From assembly GCA_029945665.1 (NCBI GenBank), contig JAQSCZ010000026.1, forward strand, positions 1 through 37,992: 37,992 nucleotides of DNA, written 5' to 3'. The DNA is from a bacterium (GTDB taxonomy: Bacteria; Bacteroidota; Bacteroidia; NS11-12g; UBA955). Each line of letters begins with the position of its first letter. Positions within the stretch are counted from its first letter, which is position 1. Under the pieces are notes generated by a model. That model was not told the DNA's origin. It worked only from the letters and a program-made list of their open reading frames with translations, and ran no database searches. Position numbers and translations under genes: made by a program. This document shows, in pieces, positions 23,794 to 31,167 of this stretch.

Positions 23794-26264
23794 TCCTCAA
23801 TTATGGTTATTTCGCCAGTGGCACCATTCATTTCAATCATAGCATTGTCTTGCAGTTGTGTTGTAATATTTTTAATACCAACAATACAGGGTATATTCAT
23901 TTCGCGACTCACAATGGCCGCATGACTTAATACACTGCCTCTTTGCACCAATATACCTTTCACCAATGGAAACACAGCCACCCAGCCTGGATCTGTAGAT
24001 ATGGTTACCAAAATTTTTCCATCTAAAGCATGCACATCATTCGGTGAATGAATGATTTTTATTCTTGCTCTCACAATGCCTGGGCAACAAGGCAGTCCTT
24101 TTAAAACCAAATCAGTTCCATTAACCTCTTTTTCAAAAACTTGGTTGTAAACAATACCAGTTGTTCTTATTCTTGCCGTCTGGGGCACTTCATTTTTATA
24201 GGTTTCATACTCATGTTTTCGCAAATCAATTAAGCCTTTTAAATTTAGTTGTATGCTGGTGCCTTTGATAAAATGAAAAATTTCTTCCTTGCTTAAATAA
24301 AAAATATCGCGTGGTTGTTCGATGACATTCGACTGGTGAAATAATACCCCAATTCGACTAAAAATAAAACGAACTTCGGCAAAGGCACGGGTGCGTTCAA
24401 ATCGCAAATTTTCCCGGGAAGCAACGGTTTGAATGGCGTTGTGTTTTAAAAAATTAAAAACAAATTTCCTAAACCATGGCATACTTGGAAGTTTTAATTC
24501 CGCATGGCTTGTATTTTGTATTTTACTAAAAGCATAGGTTTGTTTCAACAATTTTATAAACAAGTACGGATCCTGAGCATAGGTAATGGTTTCGAGTTTT
24601 AACTCTTCAAAACAACGATTCCCCCATTTATCGAGATACTCATTAATTAAAATTGCAATCCTTTCTGTCTTGTGCGATTCCAACCATTGCCATATCTCAG
24701 CTTCATTTTTCTCGTCAAATAGTAAACATAGTTGACTATTTTCTTGAATAATCAATGCGATTCGTTGTTGCCATATAGCTGGTTCTGTTGTAATGACTTG
24801 ACCGGTATGAATCAAGAATTGATTGAGATTAATTTCTGAAGAATTGGCATATTTAGTTACAAATTTTTGAAACAACCCATAGTAAATCATCGCAAAGAAA
24901 TCATTTACCAACGGCGCCTTCCATTCCTTTGACAAGGTATATTCAAACTTATAATAAGCCATCATACAGGTAAAAGCATCCGCTTGAGGAATATTCAAAA
25001 GCTTATGTTCTGCAAGTACTTGGTTAAATTTAAGCAAAAAAGATTGTCTCATCTTTTTCAGTCGAATAGCATTTCCAACCATAGAGCAAATCAGTTTGAA
25101 CACTCTGACCTTTTCCACAAAACCATTGGGAGTTTTATAATCCTTTAATTCAAATTTCTCGCTTACCCCCATCATCTTTTCCATAAAGCCAGCATTAAGA
25201 CTATAACCGGGCAATAAAGACAATAACTTATACCAACTGTAAAGATTGTAATAGACCCTCCCCTTTAACAAACCAAGCATGTTATCGAAGGTGAATCGGT
25301 TGGCTTCTATGGTCGTATCATTGATACCCAAAATAGCACAAAACTGCCTGTAAACTGCCGCATACACTGGACTTATAAAAGAAAAGGTAAGTGGCAAACT
25401 AATGCCTGGATATGATTCTATAATATTACTATTGTCCCAAATTAGATAATCCGTGTTCTCATTTTTAAGCGTTGTGATGGGCCGACTTTGTAGTAAATAA
25501 AGTTGACTATTTTTTATACAAAACTCAATGTCTTGGGGTCCGTTAAACGAAACCTCCAAAGCCTTTGCAATACCTGCAATTTCAAGTACTTCAGATTCTT
25601 TGAGTGAGGCCACATTTACCGCTTCAGGTGAAACATTTACTTTTTCAATATCACTTACTTGTCCATAAATAAATTTTTCTGATTTTTCTGCCAATATCAT
25701 TTGATTTACTTTTTGATTTTTGACATAGAACAAATCTGCATCTAGCGCACCTGAAACAAGACCTTCGCCCAAACCGTAAACGCTGCTCACTACAGATGTT
25801 TCCTTATCATTGGTTGCTGGATTAGCGCTAAATACAACGCCAGAAACATCGGCCTCTATGCATTGTTGAATAATAATGGACAATTCAATTTGTATATTCT
25901 CTGTATTGTAAGCTACCACATTGTTGCTCTGCGTCGATTGCCAAACTGCTTGAATTGCCATTTTCAAATCTTCTTTTTTGACATTGAGTTTGGTACTAAA
26001 TTGACCTGCAAAACTTTTACCCAAGGAATCTTCTGCGTTAGCACTGCTTCTAACAGCATAAGAATATTCAACCCCCAAATGGACTGCAATCTCTTCGATT
26101 ACTGCATCGTTCAACACTAATTGATTTGCATTTGCAATCGTAATTAAGCTTTCATAAGGCAATACACAAAGCTTTGGAACATGGTATCCCAATTCTATTA
26201 AGGTGAATAAATGGCGGGCCTTATTGCCAATTTCAATGCCTTTGGTATTTCTTAGAATGAGCAT
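23790..26264 (-). CDS. PEP-utilising phosphotransferase, rifampin-phosphotransferase-like three-domain architecture
   Basis: An 824-residue cytoplasmic protein. The N-terminal PPDK_N ATP-grasp domain (about 1-270) has YAVRSSANAEDSLGKSFAGQ, VSGVVFSANPATNDKE, YGLGEGLVSGALDAD and GPQDIEF ending in LLQSRPITTL. A long, mostly helical middle domain (about 280-690) starts ESYPGISLPLTFSF. The C-terminal swivelling domain has the phospho-accepting His near 781 in QRGSVLSHAAIVSRE. The His domain is last and there is no C-terminal TIM barrel, so this is the Rph-like layout, not classical PEP synthase. Rph transfers the beta-phosphate of ATP to a substrate held by the middle domain. ATG 26264 (LILRNTKGIEIGNKA), one base after the UbiA stop, is preferred over 26276. 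Confidence 0.8.
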   Translation of the reverse strand: MLILRNTKGIEIGNKARHLFTLIELGYHVPKLCVLPYESLITIANANQLVLNDAVIEEIAVHLGVEYSYAVRSSANAEDSLGKSFAGQFSTKLNVKKEDLKMAIQAVWQSTQSNNVVAYNTENIQIELSIIIQQCIEADVSGVVFSANPATNDKETSVVSSVYGLGEGLVSGALDADLFYVKNQKVNQMILAEKSEKFIYGQVSDIEKVNVSPEAVNVASLKESEVLEIAGIAKALEVSFNGPQDIEFCIKNSQLYLLQSRPITTLKNENTDYLIWDNSNIIESYPGISLPLTFSFISPVYAAVYRQFCAILGINDTTIEANRFTFDNMLGLLKGRVYYNLYSWYKLLSLLPGYSLNAGFMEKMMGVSEKFELKDYKTPNGFVEKVRVFKLICSMVGNAIRLKKMRQSFLLKFNQVLAEHKLLNIPQADAFTCMMAYYKFEYTLSKEWKAPLVNDFFAMIYYGLFQKFVTKYANSSEINLNQFLIHTGQVITTEPAIWQQRIALIIQENSQLCLLFDEKNEAEIWQWLESHKTERIAILINEYLDKWGNRCFEELKLETITYAQDPYLFIKLLKQTYAFSKIQNTSHAELKLPSMPWFRKFVFNFLKHNAIQTVASRENLRFERTRAFAEVRFIFSRIGVLFHQSNVIEQPRDIFYLSKEEIFHFIKGTSIQLNLKGLIDLRKHEYETYKNEVPQTARIRTTGIVYNQVFEKEVNGTDLVLKGLPCCPGIVRARIKIIHSPNDVHALDGKILVTISTDPGWVAVFPLVKGILVQRGSVLSHAAIVSREMNIPCIVGIKNITTQLQDNAMIEMNGATGEITIIEE

Positions 26265-26265
26265 A

Positions 26266-27171
26266 TTACAACACAATTGAAATTCCTAAATTTAGATACA
26301 TACCTATGGCCCAAATACCTGAAATAGCCTCAAATAACTTACTGTTTTTCTTCGTTTGATGCACATAATAATACCACCCAAACAGGGCGGATACCACATA
26401 CAAAATAGCAAATACCAAAAAATGCCCTAATGCCAAATGGGCGTAATTAGCCGCTCCCAAACACAATAAAAAGGTAATGAATACCACTGTTTGAAAATAT
26501 AACATGGCTTTAGAAAAACCTAAAGCCTTGCTGTATGAATTAGCTTCTTCATTATCTTTTGACTTTATTTTTCGACCTAACTCCAAAGTACAACCATTAA
26601 AAAACGAAACTGCAAAAAACCACAACAACCCATTTACATTGGGTTGTTGCCCCATCCAATCGAATGAGCTAGCCATGGTATCAACTAGAGGAATTATCAT
26701 CATGTGACTGGCTACATAAAATACTTGATTTTTTTCAAGCCAATGTTTTATAAAAAATTCTTTAAACATGAGGCCACCATATAGCAAAACAAAAGTAAAA
26801 ATGAATAAATGCGCCGCTGCAAAAATTACATTAAAAATGATTAATAAAAACAAGACAGAAATACCCAATATTTTTAATTCACTCAGTGTCACTAATCCTC
26901 TAGGAACAGGGAGGTGTGGGCGATTGATGGCATCAAATTCTTTGTCTTTAAACTCATCTGAAATACGCAATAAAAGAAACAATAAAAATGTATTTATAAA
27001 AGCTTTAAAAAACGAATTAACATGAAACGACTCAATGGCGTTTCTGCAAATATTCGAAAAAGCCATGGCCGAAAAAGTAAAGGACGCAATTAAAATACCA
27101 TGGGCCAACAAAGGGAACCGTTCCTTTTGGTACTGCCAAAAACGCTGACCAATTTTACTACTACTTATCAT
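26266..27171 (-). CDS. UbiA-superfamily membrane prenyltransferase, divergent
   Basis: A protein of about 301 residues with eight to nine helices. The first Asp-rich motif is DEFKDKEFD followed by INRPHLPVPRG, like the canonical NDxxDxxxD/RPL-G block but with Asp in place of the Asn. The second Asp-rich motif is replaced by ELGRKIKSKDNEEANSYSKALG. UbiA enzymes transfer a prenyl chain to an acceptor, or a phosphoribosyl group to polyprenyl phosphate. I chose ATG 27171 (ISSSKIGQRFWQYQKERFPLLAHG) because the upstream open frame back to 27309 lies within the HMG-CoA reductase gene. The start overlaps that gene by 11 bases. Acceptor and donor are unknown. Confidence 0.8.
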   Translation of the reverse strand: MISSSKIGQRFWQYQKERFPLLAHGILIASFTFSAMAFSNICRNAIESFHVNSFFKAFINTFLLFLLLRISDEFKDKEFDAINRPHLPVPRGLVTLSELKILGISVLFLLIIFNVIFAAAHLFIFTFVLLYGGLMFKEFFIKHWLEKNQVFYVASHMMIIPLVDTMASSFDWMGQQPNVNGLLWFFAVSFFNGCTLELGRKIKSKDNEEANSYSKALGFSKAMLYFQTVVFITFLLCLGAANYAHLALGHFLVFAILYVVSALFGWYYYVHQTKKNSKLFEAISGIWAIGMYLNLGISIVL

Positions 27172-28441
27172 GTTTTCTTCCGAATTTCTGATGGGCTTGT
27201 GAGAATTGTCCGGAGGCGATGGCTGCTGCAATTGAAATTTCGCCAGCCAAAGCCAATGCGCCGCAAATTTCAGCAAACTTTTGCGCTTTACCATTGCCAT
27301 AACAATCAATCATTTCTAAGCTCTCTCTTTGGGTTGGCAAATAGGTTCCTCCGCCCACAGTACCCACAATTAAATTGGGTAAAGTAACACTTGCGTAAAC
27401 TCCCCCATCGGCTGTAAGTTCCATGCGCGTAATACCGACTGAAGCTTCCGAAACACAGGCTACATCCTGACCTGTTGCCAAAAACAAGGCAGTCAAACCA
27501 TTGGCAACATGGCCTTGTGCACCGATGGTACCACTTTGAATAACGCCTATCGTACTCGATTGCCAGTATTGCACCATGTCTTCAGGTTTACAACGCAATA
27601 TTTTTTCTACAACTTCTTTTCTTAAATGCACTTCAGAAGAAACCTTGCGACCTCTAACATGCATAAACGAGATGGCGGCGGCCTTTTTATCACCGCTGTA
27701 ATTGCTTTCGATAAACCATGAAGTAGGTTTAACAGGACTATTTTCCACCAACCATTTACATATTACATCGGTACAAATAGTCACCATGTTTTGACCTGCT
27801 GCATCGGCTGTATTAAATTCAATATTTATGATTAATTGGTTGCCCTCAATATTGTATTTAATATCTAAAATTTTAGCATGCTTACTTGTATCAGCTATCA
27901 ATCCTTGAAAAGATTCAGAATGCTCCAATGCAAAAATCAAGAATTGCCCCATGGTACCCATGTTTTCAAAACGGAAAACAGGACTTCTTTGCACGCCTTC
28001 TAAAAAACAAATACTGGTGATACCGCCACACATTCTGCTGGCCTTTGCTCCGCGGTGATAAGAGGCAACCAATGCGCCTTCGGTAGTAGCCAATGGCACA
28101 TAAAAGTCACCTTTAGCTGCTGTTCCTAATATATTGAGTGGACCAATAATACCCATCGGCACTTGGGCAGAACCAATAAAATTTTCGCAATTCCCATTGA
28201 CAGTGCTGGCATCATTGAAACCATGCCCATTGAAAATGACAGGAAATTTTTTGCCTGTTTTGACTTCTAAAAAAGCTTGTCTTTTCAATGTTCCTTCATT
28301 CGTATTGCGACCCTCGGTAGGAGGTGTTTCACCGGGAGTGGCTTCAGACTTCTGAATAATCTCCTTTATAAATTCCTCTATATTAACTCTCTGCTTGATA
28401 GCCTCGAGAGATCTTTTGGTAATATTAAACCCTGAACTCAT
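27161..28441 (-). CDS. hydroxymethylglutaryl-CoA reductase (class I type)
   Basis: A 426-residue enzyme reducing HMG-CoA to mevalonate for isoprenoid synthesis. Visible are ENFIGSAQVPMGIIGPL, the catalytic Glu in PLATTEGALVAS, the Lys in SGDKKAAAISF, the Asp in ATGQDVACVSEAS, GTVGGGTYLPTQRESLEM and the late His in QAHQKFGRK. It has no membrane domain. ATG 28441 (SSGFNITKRSLEAIKQR) is preferred; the frame runs to a TTG at 28459. It heads the nine-gene operon, and no other mevalonate-pathway gene is in the window. Gene name left blank because bacterial class I and II naming differs. Confidence 0.95.
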   Translation of the reverse strand: MSSGFNITKRSLEAIKQRVNIEEFIKEIIQKSEATPGETPPTEGRNTNEGTLKRQAFLEVKTGKKFPVIFNGHGFNDASTVNGNCENFIGSAQVPMGIIGPLNILGTAAKGDFYVPLATTEGALVASYHRGAKASRMCGGITSICFLEGVQRSPVFRFENMGTMGQFLIFALEHSESFQGLIADTSKHAKILDIKYNIEGNQLIINIEFNTADAAGQNMVTICTDVICKWLVENSPVKPTSWFIESNYSGDKKAAAISFMHVRGRKVSSEVHLRKEVVEKILRCKPEDMVQYWQSSTIGVIQSGTIGAQGHVANGLTALFLATGQDVACVSEASVGITRMELTADGGVYASVTLPNLIVGTVGGGTYLPTQRESLEMIDCYGNGKAQKFAEICGALALAGEISIAAAIASGQFSQAHQKFGRKHDK

Positions 28442-28510
28442 AAAGACAAACCTAAACAAAAAAAATTAAATAGTAATTATTTAACCAATTGAATTATTTT
28501 TGAAGAAGAA

Positions 28511-28753
28511 ATGAGCAACAACGATATTCTCAAAAAACTGCGTGTAGCCTTGCATTTGCGCAACGATCAAATAGTAGAAATACTTAAGTTGGTAGATTTT
28601 AAAATTACAACTAGCGAATTGGGTGCTTTCTTTAGAAGCGAAGACCACCCCAATTTCAAACCTTTGGGCGACCAGATTTTACGCAACTTTTTAAATGGCC
28701 TGATCATCCACATGCGCGGACCGTTGGATACGCCGAAGGAAGGCGTGGAGTAA
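28511..28753 (+). CDS. DUF1456 protein, single-domain (half of YehS)
   Basis: An 80-residue protein: NDILKKLRVALHLRNDQIVEILKLVDFKITTSELGAFFRSEDHPNFKPLGDQILRNFLNGLI. This is one DUF1456 repeat; the E. coli relative YehS has two. Function is unknown. The purine-rich AGAAGAA just before the ATG may serve as ribosome site, and TATTTTTG at 28495-28502 fits the -7 box but would leave almost no leader. It is divergent from the HMG-CoA reductase operon and followed after 15 bases by the DUF3820 gene. Confidence 0.8.
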   Translation: MSNNDILKKLRVALHLRNDQIVEILKLVDFKITTSELGAFFRSEDHPNFKPLGDQILRNFLNGLIIHMRGPLDTPKEGVE

Positions 28754-28768
28754 TTTTATGACAATAGA

Positions 28769-28999
28769 ATGAATGACTTTAATGGGCCCGACCCTAAACT
28801 ATTGCTCGAGCTCGTTAAAATGGAAATGCCTTTTGGCAAATACAAAGGCACTGTAATTTACCGCTTGCCAGTGTCTTATTTAGAATGGTTTAAGAGCAAG
28901 GGTTTTCCGGCAGGCAAACTGGGTATGTTATTGCAAACAATGTATGAAATAAAAATCAATGGATTGGAAGATTTGCTTAAGCCACTTTTGAGAAAATAA
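28769..28999 (+). CDS. DUF3820 family protein
   Basis: A 76-residue protein with the DUF3820 core MPFGKYKGTVIYRLPVSYLEWFKSKGFPAGKLGMLLQTMYEIK. Function is not established. It starts 15 bases after the DUF1456 gene on the same strand and is probably co-transcribed with it. Confidence 0.8.
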   Translation: MNDFNGPDPKLLLELVKMEMPFGKYKGTVIYRLPVSYLEWFKSKGFPAGKLGMLLQTMYEIKINGLEDLLKPLLRK

Positions 29000-29028
29000 T
29001 ACAAAAGTGAATCGGACTAGTTTTCCAA

Positions 29029-29586
29029 TTAAATCATTTTGCCCTTTGCTTCAACACACCACAACAATTCATTAATAAAATTAGCCGCTCGTTTATCAGT
29101 AGCCGCTTTGTCCATAGGTTCACCATCTTCGTTAAAACCCTCACGGACTTTAGGCACAGGAAACATAGCTGGCACTGTCCAAGCTCTCATTTTCCATAAT
29201 GAAAATTGCAAAGACGTAATGACTTGTGAGCCACCAAATACACCGTCAGAAACCGTTGAGATTGCAATTGGCTTGCGATGCCATTCTTCGTATAATACAT
29301 CTATCACATTTTTTAAACTAGCAGGATAACCGCCATTATATTCTGGTGTAACAATAATTAAACCATCAGCTGATTTTATTTTTTCAGCAAATGCTAATAG
29401 TGAGGCACTCGGATTGGGTTGCAACCGCAATCGTTCTTCAAAAACAGGAAAATCATAAATTTTTAAATCAAGCATTTCTACTGTTGCAAGTTTATTGCTT
29501 TCTAAATACTTTTTAAAATACAAGGCCACACGGTGGCTATTTCTATCAACTCGAACACTAGAGGAAATGATGGCTATATTTGGCAT
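29029..29586 (-). CDS. NADPH-dependent FMN reductase (quinone/azo reductase type)
   Basis: A 185-residue flavodoxin-like protein. It has IAIISSSVRVDRNSHRVALYFKKYL with the FMN-phosphate loop, VEMLDLKIYDFPVFEE, ADGLIIVTPEYNGGYPASLKNVIDVL (the family's TPEYN-G-PA-LKNAID motif) and PIAISTVSDGVFGG. It reduces flavins, quinones or azo compounds with NAD(P)H. The open frame extends to 29667, but ATG 29586 (PNIAIIS) is the normal family start. A minus-strand promoter and an ATACC-N4-GGTAT palindrome lie upstream. Confidence 0.88.
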   Translation of the reverse strand: MPNIAIISSSVRVDRNSHRVALYFKKYLESNKLATVEMLDLKIYDFPVFEERLRLQPNPSASLLAFAEKIKSADGLIIVTPEYNGGYPASLKNVIDVLYEEWHRKPIAISTVSDGVFGGSQVITSLQFSLWKMRAWTVPAMFPVPKVREGFNEDGEPMDKAATDKRAANFINELLWCVEAKGKMI

Positions 29587-29680
29587 AATTAAATTCAAAT
29601 ATAGTTTGAATAAAATGAAACTAACTTTCCTTTTATCAGAAACAACAAAGAGCAATACTATAAACAAGTATTTTTAAAAA

Positions 29681-29703
29681 AAAAATACCGTTTGGTATGT
29701 TTA
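29681..29703. promoter_or_regulatory. palindrome copy 1, TetR-operator-like
   Basis: ATACC (29685-29689) GTTT GGTAT (29694-29698). With flanks, the arms AAAAATACC and GGTATGTTT match at 8 of 9 pairs. It lies about 100 bases upstream of the FMN reductase start, between divergent genes, where a terminator is not expected. A repressor site is therefore more likely here. Confidence 0.45.
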
Positions 29704-29734
29704 ATTTAAGACTTGATTAACATTCGCATAAAAT

Positions 29735-29765
29735 CAAATTTATCTCATAACGATTATACGCTCAA
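29735..29765 (-). promoter_or_regulatory. candidate minus-strand promoter of the FMN reductase
   Basis: On the minus strand TAAATTTG (29742-29735) fits TAnnTTTG and TTG (29765-29763) lies 20 bases upstream, the expected spacing. It would give a leader of about 140 bases that includes palindrome copy 1. A second TAAATTTG at 29800-29793 lacks a matching TTG. Confidence 0.35.
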
Positions 29766-29827
29766 TTTGCTTTTACAAATTGCATTTATCCTCAAATTTA
29801 TCTCACTCATTCTCATGATTTTCATCA

Positions 29828-29883
29828 TTATTTGTAATTATTCTAAATAATTTACTTATATTATTTGGAATTAGTCTAAATAA
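29828..29883 (+). promoter_or_regulatory. two 23-bp near-palindromic operators over the iron operon promoter
   Basis: Site 1 (29828-29850) has arms TTATTTGTAAT and ATTCTAAATAA around T29839. Site 2 (29861-29883) has arms TTATTTGGAAT and AGTCTAAATAA around T29872. In each, 9 of 11 pairs are complementary. The two centres are exactly 33 bases apart, and site 2 covers the -33 element. The shape and the genes downstream suggest a Fur- or DtxR-type iron repressor; the regulator is inferred. Confidence 0.5.
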
Positions 29884-29895
29884 GGGATACGTTTG
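29864..29895 (+). promoter_or_regulatory. promoter of the DUF4856-imelysin-HTTM-TonB operon
   Basis: TTTG at 29864-29867 and TACGTTTG at 29888-29895 are separated by 20 bases, an exact fit to the Bacteroidota consensus (TTTG, about 20 bases, TAnnTTTG). The predicted start of transcription near 29901 gives a leader of about 44 bases to ATG 29945. Confidence 0.6.
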
Positions 29896-29944
29896 CAGCA
29901 CCAAAAACATCCCAGTAATATTTCTACAATCTAAAAAAACATCC

Positions 29945-31123
29945 ATGCAATCAATTATAAAAACGACCCTAGCTACACTCCTATTTCTAGGCCTGCTAAC
30001 TTTTTCTTCTTGTAAAAAAGACCCCAAAGAAACTACTCCAAAATATGGTATTCGACCTGTTATTAACTACGACAATTTAACAGCTACAACCCCTTATAAA
30101 AGTCTATTCATCGCTACAAACGGTGATAGTGTCGTTGATTTAAGCATAGGAAATACACGATTTAAAATGTTCCAAGCGCTTAATTATTATCTAGGTGCTG
30201 CAGTGCGAGATTCAAAAACCTTAGATGCTGCAACCATGAAAAACCTGTTCTCAAATTCAAACAATCCATTTGTGGACATCAGCAGTATGAATATTACTGG
30301 TAATGCTTTGAATACTTCTGGCATACAATTGCGCAATATTGTATCTACTACATTTACTTCTCAAGCTGAAATTGAACGCCTTAAAGTTGAAGATTTGTTT
30401 AATCAAATGTCTCAACTTAGTGTGTTCTTTGCAGACACAGCCTCTAAAGGAAAGCCGGGTAAAATTGGCACATACCTAGCGGATGCAAAAGGCATTGAAA
30501 TTGCCCAAATTATTCAAAAATATTTAATTGGTGCCGCTCAGTTAGATTATATTAGTAATGTCCTTTTGAATACAGGACTTAATGCCGATAACACCAATCT
30601 TGTTTTAGGGAAAAAATACACTGCACTTGAACAAAATTGGGATGAAGCCTATGGCTTTCTTACTTTAAGTCCTGTCTATTTAAATGGCTCTACCGATGCA
30701 GTTAGGGGCACTTCGGAATCATTCCTTGGTTCCTATCTTTGGGAATTTAATAAAACCGACTATGCCAAAATTTATCCAGCCTTTTTAAAAGGCCGCGCTG
30801 CCATAGCTAATAATGAGATAGATGAAGCACGCTTCCAAGCGAAATTTATTAGAACTGCAATGGAAAAAGCCATTGCACAAGCAGCTGTTGGATACTTAAA
30901 CAAATGGAAAACGGGTACAACCGATGCTTCGCGAATTCATGCCATAGCCGAGGGTCTTGGTTTTATTTACGCATTGCGATATTGCCAATTGAATGGTGCA
31001 AGTGCTTCGTTTTCGGATAATATTCTAAACAATCTTGTCAACTCACCCGATGGGTATTGGGACCTTACATCTACAAAAATAAACACCGCCACGAACGCCA
31101 TTAGCACGCAATTTAATTTTTAA
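29945..31123 (+). CDS. DUF4856 lipoprotein
   Basis: A 392-residue lipoprotein. The signal MQSIIKTTLATLLFLGLLTFSSC places the lipidated Cys at 23, followed by KKDPKE. The body fits DUF4856: YDNLTATTPYKSL, LFNQMSQLSVFFADTASKGKPGKIGTYLADAKGIEIAQIIQKYLIGA, and an all-helical C-terminal half with NKWKTGTTDASRIHAIAEGLGFIYALRY. Function is not established, but this family repeatedly precedes imelysin-like proteins and TonB receptors. It is the first gene of the operon, 44 bases before the imelysin gene. Confidence 0.8.
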   Translation: MQSIIKTTLATLLFLGLLTFSSCKKDPKETTPKYGIRPVINYDNLTATTPYKSLFIATNGDSVVDLSIGNTRFKMFQALNYYLGAAVRDSKTLDAATMKNLFSNSNNPFVDISSMNITGNALNTSGIQLRNIVSTTFTSQAEIERLKVEDLFNQMSQLSVFFADTASKGKPGKIGTYLADAKGIEIAQIIQKYLIGAAQLDYISNVLLNTGLNADNTNLVLGKKYTALEQNWDEAYGFLTLSPVYLNGSTDAVRGTSESFLGSYLWEFNKTDYAKIYPAFLKGRAAIANNEIDEARFQAKFIRTAMEKAIAQAAVGYLNKWKTGTTDASRIHAIAEGLGFIYALRYCQLNGASASFSDNILNNLVNSPDGYWDLTSTKINTATNAISTQFNF

Positions 31124-31167
31124 ACGAATATTAAATCGCACCAACTTTAAATACCCAATAGCAACCC

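Larger units (their letters stand above)
29587..29944. other. 358-base divergent intergenic region between the FMN reductase and the iron operon
   Basis: No gene. It contains a palindrome (29685-29698), a repeated TCAAATTTATCTCA (29734-29747 and 29792-29805), a candidate minus-strand promoter, and a plus-strand promoter overlapped by two 23-bp near-palindromes, all listed separately. Confidence 0.8.

Noticed and set aside
23790-26264. Calling the PEP-utilising protein classical phosphoenolpyruvate synthase (ppsA)
   Set aside because: The His domain is at the very C-terminus and the PEP-binding TIM barrel is absent, so the reaction of PpsA cannot be assumed.
27172-27309. N-terminal extension of the UbiA protein from 27309
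   Set aside because: The extra 46 residues are a shadow of the HMG-CoA reductase reading frame with no family similarity; ATG 27171 gives the normal start.
18353-28441. Flexirubin or aryl-polyene pigment cluster
   Set aside because: No ketosynthase, acyl carrier protein, dehydratase or tyrosine ammonia-lyase gene is present; the genes are lipid and isoprenoid enzymes.
29803-30027. Minus-strand open frame opposite the DUF4856 gene start
   Set aside because: It lies over the operators, promoter and signal peptide region of a convincing gene on the other strand and resembles no protein.
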